A stretch of DNA of 11,412 bases from JANYIP01 sp031394045 (GTDB lineage: Bacteria; Actinomycetota; Actinomycetes; Prado026). Below the pieces are notes generated by a model. It made no database searches, was not told the origin of the DNA, and saw nothing but the letters and a program-made list of their open reading frames with translations. Position 1 is the stretch's first letter; each line of letters opens with the position of its first letter. Location: positions 1 through 11,412 of the forward strand of contig JANMWN010000151.1 of NCBI GenBank assembly GCA_031394045.1, in the 5' to 3' direction. Both the position numbers and the translations under genes were made by a program. Shown here in pieces: positions 1-8,159 of the stretch.

Positions 1-111
1 CCTGCGGTTGCCGTCGAGGATGACGCCGACATGGCGGGGTATGCCGCCCTCGGGCAACGATGACGCGAGACGGCGCTCGTAGGCGCCGTACAACACCTGG
101 GACAGTCCCAT
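1..111 (-). CDS. uppS: Isoprenyl transferase (UppS-like cis-prenyl diphosphate synthase), N-terminal fragment
   Basis: The reverse strand from an ATG at 109-111 gives 37 codons and stays open to the window edge. The peptide has the YxxYERRL segment followed by PRHVGVILDGNRR. This is the signature start of cis-prenyltransferases, in which the Asp of DGNR (residue 33 here) binds Mg-diphosphate. The family condenses isopentenyl diphosphate onto an allylic diphosphate to make the C50-C55 lipid carrier for cell-wall synthesis, acting at the inner face of the membrane. A purine-rich GGAGAGGG lies 12 nt upstream of the start, a rather long spacing. The gene diverges from the TrhA-like gene, a pairing that is common in actinobacteria. 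About 200 residues are missing beyond the edge. The family call is secure; the chain-length product (deca- or undecaprenyl) cannot be read from this fragment. Confidence 0.88.
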   Translation of the reverse strand, partial: MGLSQVLYGAYERRLASSLPEGGIPRHVGVILDGNRR

Positions 112-203
112 CCGGCAGCTGCACCCTCTCCGACCTCGACCGGCGCAACAGTACCGCTGCGAAGCGGGCGCGAGTGGGCACCTTGAGCGCGTAGCCTGGA
201 CCG
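112..203. promoter_or_regulatory. Divergent promoter region between uppS and the TrhA-like gene
   Basis: This 92-bp spacer must hold both promoters. On the plus strand TAGCCT (192-197) fits the actinobacterial TANNNT -10 pattern. It ends 6 nt before the GTG at 204, so transcription could begin at the start codon (leaderless). No good -35 box is seen for it. On the minus strand TACTGT (148-153) is a weaker -10 candidate for uppS. Both assignments rest on motif spacing only. Confidence 0.4.
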
Positions 204-890
204 GTGACGACCGAGCCGGCAGGAGCAGCGACCGTGTCGGTCGAGCACGTCACCGAGGTGGTCAAGCCGCGGTTGCGCGGGTGGCTGCACGCCGGCGCTG
301 CCCCGCTGGCCCTGGCGGCCGTGATCGTCCTGGTGTGCCTCTCCAGAGGGGCACCGGAGATCGCGTCGTCGTCGATCTACGCGGCCAGCGCGGTGCTGCT
401 GTTCTCGGTCAGCGCGATCTACCACCGTGGGCGCTGGTCGCCACGGGTGCTCGGATTCCTCAAGCGGTTCGACCACGCCAACATCTTCTTGATCATCGCG
501 GGGACGTACACCCCGTTCGCGGTGCTCCTGCTCAACGGTGGGTCGCGAACGGCCCTGCTGGTGATCGTCTGGACCGGCGCTGCCCTCGGGGTGGGGTTCC
601 GGGTGTTCTGGATCGGGGCACCGCGCTGGCTGTACGTGCCGGCGTACCTCGCGCTGGGCTGGGTCGCCGTCGTCTACCTCCCGCAGTTCACGAGCACCGG
701 GGGCGTCGCCGTCCTGGTGCTGCTCGCTGCGGGGGGCCTGCTCTACACGGTGGGCGGTGTCGTCTACGGCACCAAGCGCCCTGACCCGTCACCGAAGTGG
801 TTCGGCTTCCACGAGGTCTTCCACTCGCTGACCGTGCTCGCCTTCGCCTGCCAGTACGTCGCTATCTCGCTGGTGACCTACCGCAACTAG
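204..890 (+). CDS. trhA: TrhA/hemolysin III (PAQR-like) family membrane protein
   Basis: This is a 228-residue polytopic protein with about seven hydrophobic segments (near residues 31-46, 57-72, 88-110, 116-133, 139-158, 165-187 and 208-225). It carries the family's metal-site signature: SAIYH (Ser70, His74), FDHANIFLIIAGTYTP (Asp90-His91) and FGFHEVFHSLTV (His203, His207). It also has the family's short cytoplasmic KPRLRGWLHA lead-in. The fold is that of the PAQR superfamily (progestin/adiponectin receptors, Zn-dependent). In bacteria these proteins are linked to membrane homeostasis; the hemolysin name is historical. The start is a GTG with no Shine-Dalgarno but with a -10-like hexamer 6 nt upstream, consistent with a leaderless mRNA. 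It is divergent from uppS and convergent with the next gene, with only 30 bp between stops. Confidence 0.9.
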   Translation: MTTEPAGAATVSVEHVTEVVKPRLRGWLHAGAAPLALAAVIVLVCLSRGAPEIASSSIYAASAVLLFSVSAIYHRGRWSPRVLGFLKRFDHANIFLIIAGTYTPFAVLLLNGGSRTALLVIVWTGAALGVGFRVFWIGAPRWLYVPAYLALGWVAVVYLPQFTSTGGVAVLVLLAAGGLLYTVGGVVYGTKRPDPSPKWFGFHEVFHSLTVLAFACQYVAISLVTYRN

Positions 891-920
891 CTTTGCGGTT
901 CTGCCAGCTGGGGCGCTGTG

Positions 921-1448
921 CTAGATGGGACCGTCTGCGCGGACCTTGGAGACCTGCTCCATCGCGGTACGCAGGTCGGCGAGCCAGCCGTCGGCGTTCT
1001 TGCCGACCAGCTTGACGCACCAGGCCAGCGCCTCCGAGCGCGACCGCGCGACACCGGCGTCGACCAGCGTGTCCAGGACGAGCCGCTCGGGCTGGCGGAG
1101 CCGGGTCATCACTGGGATCGACAGCGTCGTGAACAGCTCGGTGCGGTCGCCGACCTGGACGCCCCAGGCGACCTTGCGGCCGATCCGGTGCTCGAGCTCT
1201 CTGGCGATCTCGATGCGGTGCTCGCGGGTGCGCTCGCGGAACTCCTTGATCCGGCCGGAGACGGCTGCGGCCTGCTCGGCCTCGGAGGCGTCGGCTGCGA
1301 CGTCGGGGGCCGCCAGCCGGCCGACCACGGTGATCTCCTCGCGGTCGATGCGGATGTCGGCGGGTCCCTCGAACCAGTCCTGCGGGAGCCGGCCGGCGAG
1401 CCAGCCCCTGATCTTCGCTACGTGCTCTGCGGTGGTTGATGTGTCCAT
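921..1448 (-). CDS. Conserved-looking protein with C-terminal ribbon-helix-helix-like domain
   Basis: This is a 175-residue soluble protein starting MDTSTTAEHV. Residues about 10-100 are charged and mixed alpha/beta: a DIRIDREEITVVGRL strand pair, then a long helix with EFRERTREHRIEIAREL, then GRKVAWGVQVGD. Residues about 107-150 look like a ribbon-helix-helix unit: a strand (LFTTLSIPVMTRL), helix A (PERLVLDTLVDAG) and helix B (SRSEALAWCVKLVG). That architecture suggests a dimeric DNA-binding regulator, possibly with a sensing or partner-binding N-terminal part. I recognise no named family and assign no target. The AT-rich dyad over its own promoter would suit autoregulation. Two long plus-strand open frames cover the same bases, but only this frame gives a protein with coherent secondary structure. 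The promoter overlaps the end of the upstream gene. Confidence 0.75.
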   Translation of the reverse strand: MDTSTTAEHVAKIRGWLAGRLPQDWFEGPADIRIDREEITVVGRLAAPDVAADASEAEQAAAVSGRIKEFRERTREHRIEIARELEHRIGRKVAWGVQVGDRTELFTTLSIPVMTRLRQPERLVLDTLVDAGVARSRSEALAWCVKLVGKNADGWLADLRTAMEQVSKVRADGPI

Positions 1449-1455
1449 TCACCGA

Positions 1456-1478
1456 TAATTACACGATTACGGCGCAAG

Positions 1479-1482
<4 letters not shown>
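1456..1482 (-). promoter_or_regulatory. Promoter with AT-rich dyad upstream of the RHH-like gene
   Basis: Read on the minus strand, TTGACT (1477-1482) is a good -35 box. TAATTA (1456-1461) sits 15 nt downstream of it and ends 7 nt before the ATG, as in leaderless actinobacterial transcripts. On the plus strand, 1456-1469 is a dyad with TAAT and ATTA arms and a 6-nt centre. The same bases hold a direct repeat of ATTAC with an 8-nt period (1458-1462, 1466-1470). This is the most AT-rich patch for several hundred bases. The -35 box overlaps the stop codon of the upstream YyaL-like gene. An operator for the RHH-like protein is an inference. Confidence 0.5.
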
Positions 1483-3542
<2,060 letters not shown>

Positions 3543-3692
3543 GGGCCCATCTTCCAGGGTCGATCCGGCAGGACGCACCAGATCATTCCCTTGCCGCCCT
3601 CCTTCCAACGGTCACACCATGCCAGCTCAGCGCGGGTCGGGGCCGAGGATTCTGTGACCTCCTCAGAGCGGCCCGAGCCCGAAGCTGTCGTG

Positions 3693-3708
3693 TTGAATTT
3701 AGCTTCAA
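3693..3708. promoter_or_regulatory. TTGAA-N6-TTCAA palindrome, candidate operator for the YyaL-like gene
   Basis: The 16-nt site has perfect 5-nt arms, TTGAA and TTCAA, in a strikingly AT-rich patch. On the minus strand it contains TAAATT (3696-3701), which matches the TANNNT -10 pattern. It could therefore be both the promoter -10 and an operator for the gene starting at 3542, with a leader of roughly 145 nt. Short palindromes of this shape are often bound by winged-helix (for example MarR-like) regulators. No such regulator is encoded nearby, so the role is inferred from symmetry and position only. Confidence 0.35.
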
Positions 3709-3767
3709 GCAACCACAACAACTTCGCGTAGTGACCTCACCCGCGGATCGTGATGCTCCCCTGCCAA

Positions 3768-3808
3768 CGACGACGATCGGTTTGATCTAGGCCCACCAAC
3801 CGTCGTCG
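3768..3808. repeat. Imperfect inverted repeat / hairpin upstream of padR
   Basis: The 13-nt arms at 3768-3780 (CGACGACGATCGG) and 3796-3808 (CCAACCGTCGTCG) pair at 11 of 13 positions around a 15-nt loop. The right arm and loop belong to the dispersed repeat; the left arm is present only in this copy. There is no T-tract, so it does not look like a simple intrinsic terminator. It could be a protein-binding site or an RNA structure. Confidence 0.5.
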
Positions 3809-3814
3809 CTATCG
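3779..3814 (+). repeat. Dispersed 36-nt intergenic repeat, copy A
   Basis: This 36-nt stretch begins GGTTTGATCTA, has CAACCGTCGTCG in its second half and ends TATCG. The same sequence recurs on the minus strand at 10855-10890 with 32 of 36 identities; the differences are at element positions 12, 17, 18 and 31. Similarity stops sharply at both ends. Copy A ends 10 nt before the padR -35 box and points toward padR. Its identity is unknown: it could be a regulator binding site, an intergenic REP/MITE-like repeat or a conserved RNA leader fragment. Confidence 0.7.
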
Positions 3815-3824
3815 CCGCTGGGGC

Positions 3825-3857
3825 TTGACGAGGGGTGCCTACTCGGTATACATATCG
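3825..3857 (+). promoter_or_regulatory. padR promoter with overlapping candidate PadR operator
   Basis: TTGACG (3825-3830) is a good -35 box. A -10 (ATACAT or the overlapping TATACA/TACATA, 3847-3854) follows at 16-18 nt. The -10 lies 6-8 nt before the ATG at 3861, so the mRNA is probably leaderless. The 14-nt segment CGGTATACATATCG (3844-3857) is an imperfect palindrome, symmetric at 10 of 14 positions, and covers the -10. PadR proteins typically repress their own operon from AT-rich palindromes at the promoter, so this is the natural operator candidate. Confidence 0.55.
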
Positions 3858-3860
3858 GGT

Positions 3861-4442
3861 ATGTCCATCAGGAACGGCATCCTCTCGCTGCTCGTCGAGG
3901 CGCCCAGGCACGGCTACCAGGTCAAGACCGACTTCGAGGAGCGCACCGGGGGGACCTGGCCGCTGAACATCGGGCAGGTCTACACCACGCTCTCCCGGCT
4001 GGAGCGGGACGGACTCGTCCGCGTCGTCGAGTCCGGCGACGAGGGGGACGCGAGCCGGATCGTCTACGCCGCGACCGATGCCGGCCGCGGGGTCGTGCAC
4101 GAGTGGTTCACCACGCCGGTACGCCGGACCCAGGCCCCGCGGGACGAGCTGGCCATCAAGCTCGCCCTCGCCGTAGGTACGCCCGGGGTCGCGGTCGCCG
4201 AGCTCGTCCAGGCCCAGCGGACCGAGGCCGTCCGCGGCCTGCAGGAGCTGACCCGGCTCAAGGCCAACGCCACGAGCAGTGACGACCTGGCCTGGCTGCT
4301 GGTCGTCGAATCGATGGTCTTCCAGGCCGAGGCCGAGGTGCGCTGGCTCGACCACTGCGAGGCCCGGCTGGTACGGGCGGCCCAGGCAGGCCCTAGGTCG
4401 GCTCGGACACCGAGCACCGACCGTCAGGAGGCGACTCGATGA
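3861..4442 (+). CDS. PadR-family transcriptional regulator
   Basis: This is a 193-residue protein. The N-terminal winged helix (residues 1-80) shows the PadR pattern MSIRNGILSLL, HGYQVKTDFEERT, then LNIGQVYTTLSRLERDGLV and a wing strand RIVYAATDAG. Residues about 95-170 form the helical C-terminal dimerisation part typical of the longer PadR type (Vir_act_alpha_C-like). Such proteins repress neighbouring transporter or detoxification genes and release DNA on binding small hydrophobic ligands. The ATG at 3861 gives the canonical family start; a TTG 36 nt earlier lies in the -35 box and is rejected. The stop overlaps the ATPase start (ATGA at 4439-4442), so the regulator is translationally coupled to the transporter it probably controls. 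The last 20 residues are polar and likely disordered. Confidence 0.93.
   Translation: MSIRNGILSLLVEAPRHGYQVKTDFEERTGGTWPLNIGQVYTTLSRLERDGLVRVVESGDEGDASRIVYAATDAGRGVVHEWFTTPVRRTQAPRDELAIKLALAVGTPGVAVAELVQAQRTEAVRGLQELTRLKANATSSDDLAWLLVVESMVFQAEAEVRWLDHCEARLVRAAQAGPRSARTPSTDRQEATR
4426..4431 (+). promoter_or_regulatory. Ribosome binding site for the ABC ATPase
   Basis: AGGAGG lies inside the end of padR, 7 nt before the ATG at 4439. It decides that start over the in-frame ATG at 4457, whose upstream purines are weaker. Confidence 0.75.
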
Positions 4443-5188
4443 GGGGGTTGAGGGATATGAACGGTACGACCGGCCAGCCCGCCGAGCTGATCCTCGACGT
4501 CTCTGACGTGACCCGGATCCACGGTCGCGGCGAGCTCGCGGTGGCTGCTCTCAAGGGAGTCAGCCTGACCCTGTCCCCCGGCGAGTTCGTCGCCGTCATG
4601 GGCCCGTCCGGCTCCGGCAAGTCCACGTTGCTCAACCTCGCCGGCGGACTGGACCTGCCGACCTCGGGCAGCGTCGTGGTGGAGGGGCAGGAGCTGACCC
4701 GGCTGTCCCCGACCGCGCTGGCCAAGATCCGCCGCCGCCACGTCGGGTACGTCTTCCAGGACCTCAACCTGGTCCCGTCCCTCACCGCCATCGAGAACGC
4801 CGCTCTCCCCCTCGAGCTCGACGGCATGTCCCCGCGCCAGGCCAGGGCCGAGGCGCTCAGCTCGCTCGCGTCGCTGGAGATGGACAAGCTGGCCGATCGC
4901 TTCCCGGACGACATGAGCGGAGGTCAACAACAACGAGTGGCGATCGCCCGCGCACTGGTCGGCGGGCGGCGACTGCTGCTCGCGGACGAGCCGACCGGCG
5001 CCCTCGACAGCGAGACCGGCGATGCCGTCATGAGGTTGCTGCGTCAGCGTTGTGACGCGGGCACGGCGGTCCTGCTCGTGACGCACGAGGCCAGGCACGC
5101 CGGCTGGTCCGACCGCGTCGTCTTCCTGCGCGACGGCCGGGTCAGCGACCAGACCACGTACGCCGCCGAACCCCTCCTGCCGGCATGA
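4439..5188 (+). CDS. ABC transporter ATP-binding protein (MacB/LolD/FtsE-like)
   Basis: This 249-residue nucleotide-binding domain has all expected motifs: Walker A GPSGSGKST (55-63), Q-loop VFQDLNLVPSL (Gln107), signature MSGGQQQRVAIARA (159 onward), Walker B LLLADEP (Asp183, Glu184), D-loop GALDSETG and the H-loop His216. The Q-loop and signature match the MacB/LolD branch (3.A.1.122/125), which powers mechanotransmission or lipid/lipoprotein and antibiotic transport rather than classic substrate import. It hydrolyses ATP on the cytoplasmic face and pairs with the FtsX-type permease encoded next. Starts and stops overlap as ATGA on both sides (4439-4442 and 5185-5188), implying fixed stoichiometry with PadR and the permease. 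The substrate is unknown. Confidence 0.95.
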   Translation: MRGLRDMNGTTGQPAELILDVSDVTRIHGRGELAVAALKGVSLTLSPGEFVAVMGPSGSGKSTLLNLAGGLDLPTSGSVVVEGQELTRLSPTALAKIRRRHVGYVFQDLNLVPSLTAIENAALPLELDGMSPRQARAEALSSLASLEMDKLADRFPDDMSGGQQQRVAIARALVGGRRLLLADEPTGALDSETGDAVMRLLRQRCDAGTAVLLVTHEARHAGWSDRVVFLRDGRVSDQTTYAAEPLLPA

Positions 5189-8121
5189 GCGTCGCCGAGC
5201 CAGAGGTGCGGGAAGCGCCCGCGCCGGGGACGGGCGCTTCCCCGAAGCGCACCAACACGTTGCTGGACCGGCTGGTCCGGCCGTTCACGGAGAACCGGCA
5301 CACCTCGTGGCGGGTACCGCTGCGGATGGCCCGGCGGACGGCCTGGCGCGAACGAGGGCGGGCCTCGATGGTGGTGCTGCTCATCGCGCTGCCGGTCGGT
5401 GCTGTGGCAGGTGCATCGATCGCAGCCTCGACCAGCGGTGTCGTCAACCTGCGCGCCGCCGCCGTCTCGCTCGGAAAGGCCGACGCGGTCCTCGAGTGGT
5501 CGGGTGTCCCGGCTCACTACATCAGCGTCTTCGGCGAGCCCGCGCCCTCGAGCGAGCCCATCATCCCAGGCGACCCGCACGTTCAGGGGGTTGCGGGTGA
5601 CTCGCCGCCCTCGTCGCTTCCCGCCGGGCTGCTACCTGGCGTTTCTCGTACGGTCGTCCGGCTGACCGGTGGCGGGACCGTCACCTACGACGGACGGCCG
5701 TACCGGCGCACCACCCTGGTCGAGGTCGACCTGGCCGACTCGCTGCTGGCCGGCACCTTCGACCTGGTCAGCGGCCGGCTCCCCGCGACGTCCGATGAGG
5801 TCGTCGTCTCCCAGTCGTACGCCCAGCGCATCGGGCTCGGCTCCCGCCCGATCCTCACGATCCCGGGACAGGGGACGAACCAGCCAGCCGGAGTACGCGT
5901 CGTCGGCGTGGTCCGCGACACCGCGTTCCGCGACACGACCGGCACCGTCTATGCCCGGCCAGGTGCGTTGCACCTGTCAGTCGGCGACTCGGTCCGCCAT
6001 CAGTACTGGGTCCAGACCGCAGCCGCTGTCCATTGGAGCGAGGTGCTGCGCCTGGGTGGGCTGGGCTGGCGCACGACATCGGCCGCCGTCCTCGCCGACC
6101 CGCCGAACGGATGCACCGATCGCGACCAGTACTGCGACGCCAAGGGCCGGCAGCCCGCCTTCGGCTACCAGAGCGGTATCGACTCCGGCGGGACGACCGT
6201 GGCGGCGCTCGCGACCGTGATGGCGTTGCTGCAGGTCGTGCTTCTGGTCGGGCCGGCGTTCGCGGTCGGCCTGCGCCGGCGGCGGCGCGACCTCGGGCTG
6301 CTGCTCGTCAGCGGGGCCCGTCCCGGCCAGCTGCGCCGCGTCGTGCTCGCCGAGGGTGTCGTGCTCGGGATCGTCGGCTCCCTCGTCGGAGTGGTCATCG
6401 GCTGGTTGGCCGTGCTCGGGCTGCGCGGCCAGCTGGAACGCGGCGGGTCCACGTACTGGCTGGGGTTGCCTGTGGTGAGCCCACTGGTCCTGGTGGTCGC
6501 GGCGTTCGGTCTTGCGACCGCGGTCGTCGCCGCAGCCCTGCCGGCCCGCGCGGCGGCACGCACTGACGCGGCCAGCGCCGTCGGGCGTGGCACGGTGCAC
6601 CAGACCACCCGCGAGGGCACCCGTCGGGTCCGGATCCTCGGCGCGCTGGCCGTCGTCGGGGGCACCGCGGTGGTTCTGGCTGTCGGGGTGGGCCGCGCCG
6701 GCGAGGACGGGTTCCGTGGCCAGACTGCACTGATCGCGCTGCTGACCGGCTGCATCGCCGCCGAGCTCGGCGTGGTCACCTTGACGCCCACCCTGATCGA
6801 GTACGTGGCCCGGCTGGCCAGCCAGCTGCCGCTGACGCCGAGGCTCGCGCTGCGCGACGCTGCCCGCAACCGGCTCCGCTCCGGGGCCGCGGTCGCGGCG
6901 GTCACCGCCGCGATGGCGGCAGCTGTCGCCGCGCTGCTCTACTCGACCAGCACGGCTGCGGCGGCCGACCGGGCCTACCAGCCCAGCAACCCGATCGGCT
7001 CGGTCATCGTCAAGCTCAACGGGCCGGCCGACGCCAAGGAGTCGGACCAGATCCGGGCCGAGGTTGGCCGCGCCATGCCGCTCAAGGCCTCCTGGACGGT
7101 ACCCGTGCTGCAGGCGTACCTCGACGACAGCAAGCCGAACGACGCAGTCACCCTGGTCACGCCGCTGGCGGAGCAGTGCCCGGCAGCCGTGCTCGTCAAC
7201 CAGGGCGTCACCGACCAGGCCCGGCTCGATGCCGCCGCGCAGGACCCGCGCTGCCAGCGGGCCGACCGGGACTTCAACCCCACCGGGTTCTTCGGCCTCG
7301 TGGTCGGCGACGGCAACCTGCTGGCGGCCATGACCGGCGTGGACTCGCCCGAGGCCCGCATGGCCCTCGCCGACGGCGGCGCTGTCGTCTTCAGCAAGCA
7401 CCGGATCGCCAACGGCAAGGTCACCCTCGAGGTCGATCGGGGGACCGGGACCAAGGCGTCGGGCCAGGGCGTGGTCGTACGCACCGTGGTCGCCGAGGGG
7501 GCAGTGATCGAGGACGGGTTCGTCCCCTCGACCGTGTTCGTCTCGCCCGCACTCGCGGCCCAGCTGGGGGTCCCGGCCGCCAGCATCGGCGTGTACGCAA
7601 TCGTGGCGCACCCCGTCTCGGGCGCCCAGGTCGATGCGGCGAACGTCGCCGTCAGTCGGCTGACCGGCGAGGACAGCGGCGTGACCATCGCGGTCGAGCA
7701 GGGCCGGTCGCGTACCAGTACCGATCTGCTGCTGCTGGCTCTCGTCCTGATGGCCGTGGTGCTCGCCGCTGCCGCCGCGATCACAGCCGGCGGGCTGGCG
7801 CTCGCCGACAGCCGGGCCGACCTCGCGACGCTCGCGGCGGTCGGTGGTCCCCCTCGCGTACGCCGCCGGCTGGCAGCGGCTCAGGCCGGGGTGCTCACCC
7901 TGATCGGCTGCTGGCTGGGTGTGGGGGCTGGGTTCCTGCCGGGCTGGTCGATGGTGCACTCGACCAACGACGTCTCGGCGCCGAACGGTCCCACGCCGAT
8001 GCCGCTCGCCGTGCCCTGGGGCTGGATCGGTGCGCTGACCCTCGGCCTGCCGGTGGTGACAGCGCTGGTCGTGGGGCTGGCCGTACGCTCCCGGATCCCG
8101 CTCAACCGGCGTACCGACTGA
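5185..8121 (+). CDS. FtsX-type ABC transporter permease, ten-TM, two large extracellular domains
   Basis: This is a 978-residue membrane protein. The cytoplasmic N-terminus (1-60) is basic and ends in an amphipathic stretch. TM1 is near 61-83, followed by an extracellular domain (about 84-334). TMs 2-4 (335-362, 387-413, 430-453) form a first FtsX unit, and two linker TMs lie at 482-503 and 514-536. TM7 (568-590) is followed by a second extracellular domain (about 591-845) and TMs 8-10 (846-873, 901-922, 943-966). Conserved FtsX-like lines are RRRRDLGLLLVSGARPGQLRRV and ADLATLAAVGGPPRVRRRLAAAQ. Each extracellular domain has one cysteine pair (Cys310/Cys317 and Cys665/Cys690) that could form disulfides. 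There is no clear SD; translation probably restarts from the ATGA overlap with the ATPase. This duplicated-domain permease is common in actinobacterial PadR-linked exporters; its cargo cannot be inferred. Confidence 0.92.
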   Translation: MSVAEPEVREAPAPGTGASPKRTNTLLDRLVRPFTENRHTSWRVPLRMARRTAWRERGRASMVVLLIALPVGAVAGASIAASTSGVVNLRAAAVSLGKADAVLEWSGVPAHYISVFGEPAPSSEPIIPGDPHVQGVAGDSPPSSLPAGLLPGVSRTVVRLTGGGTVTYDGRPYRRTTLVEVDLADSLLAGTFDLVSGRLPATSDEVVVSQSYAQRIGLGSRPILTIPGQGTNQPAGVRVVGVVRDTAFRDTTGTVYARPGALHLSVGDSVRHQYWVQTAAAVHWSEVLRLGGLGWRTTSAAVLADPPNGCTDRDQYCDAKGRQPAFGYQSGIDSGGTTVAALATVMALLQVVLLVGPAFAVGLRRRRRDLGLLLVSGARPGQLRRVVLAEGVVLGIVGSLVGVVIGWLAVLGLRGQLERGGSTYWLGLPVVSPLVLVVAAFGLATAVVAAALPARAAARTDAASAVGRGTVHQTTREGTRRVRILGALAVVGGTAVVLAVGVGRAGEDGFRGQTALIALLTGCIAAELGVVTLTPTLIEYVARLASQLPLTPRLALRDAARNRLRSGAAVAAVTAAMAAAVAALLYSTSTAAAADRAYQPSNPIGSVIVKLNGPADAKESDQIRAEVGRAMPLKASWTVPVLQAYLDDSKPNDAVTLVTPLAEQCPAAVLVNQGVTDQARLDAAAQDPRCQRADRDFNPTGFFGLVVGDGNLLAAMTGVDSPEARMALADGGAVVFSKHRIANGKVTLEVDRGTGTKASGQGVVVRTVVAEGAVIEDGFVPSTVFVSPALAAQLGVPAASIGVYAIVAHPVSGAQVDAANVAVSRLTGEDSGVTIAVEQGRSRTSTDLLLLALVLMAVVLAAAAAITAGGLALADSRADLATLAAVGGPPRVRRRLAAAQAGVLTLIGCWLGVGAGFLPGWSMVHSTNDVSAPNGPTPMPLAVPWGWIGALTLGLPVVTALVVGLAVRSRIPLNRRTD

Positions 8122-8143
8122 GCGGCGCCTCGGACCGGCAGGT

Positions 8144-8159
8144 GGCGGGTCAGACCGCC
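8144..8159. terminator. Short GC hairpin between convergent genes
   Basis: GGCGG (8144-8148) and CCGCC (8155-8159) can form a 5-bp stem with a 6-nt loop. It sits between the permease stop (8121) and the end of the DUF3817 gene and covers that gene's stop codon. It has no T-tract on either strand. It is the only hairpin seen in the short convergent spacer and may help end transcription from both sides, but support is weak. Confidence 0.25.

Larger units (their letters stand above)
3543..3860. other. Divergent intergenic region, 318 bp
   Basis: No convincing gene lies here between the YyaL-like gene (-) and padR (+). Working rightward it holds: leader sequence of the YyaL-like gene with a strong AAGGAGGG-type purine tract (3597-3606 on the minus strand) not well spaced to any in-frame start; an AT-rich TTGAA/TTCAA palindrome (3693-3708); an imperfect hairpin (3768-3808) overlapping a dispersed repeat (3779-3814); and the padR promoter and candidate operator (3825-3857). 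The long open frames crossing it are extensions of shadow frames. Confidence 0.6.

Noticed and set aside
918..1458. Two plus-strand open frames of 173 and 177 residues opposite the RHH-like gene
   Set aside because: Neither shows a coherent fold; the minus frame has regular strand and helix patterns plus a promoter.
3768..3808. Hairpin upstream of padR as an intrinsic terminator
   Set aside because: There is no T-tract on either strand, and no convergent transcript needs termination there.
3779..3814. Dispersed repeat as the end of an insertion sequence
   Set aside because: No transposase, target duplication or matching partner end lies near either copy.
5977..7959. 660-residue open frame on the minus strand inside the permease gene
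   Set aside because: It is antisense to a gene with clear FtsX features; its product is a His/Gln/Arg/Gly-rich composition typical of a high-GC shadow frame with no motif.
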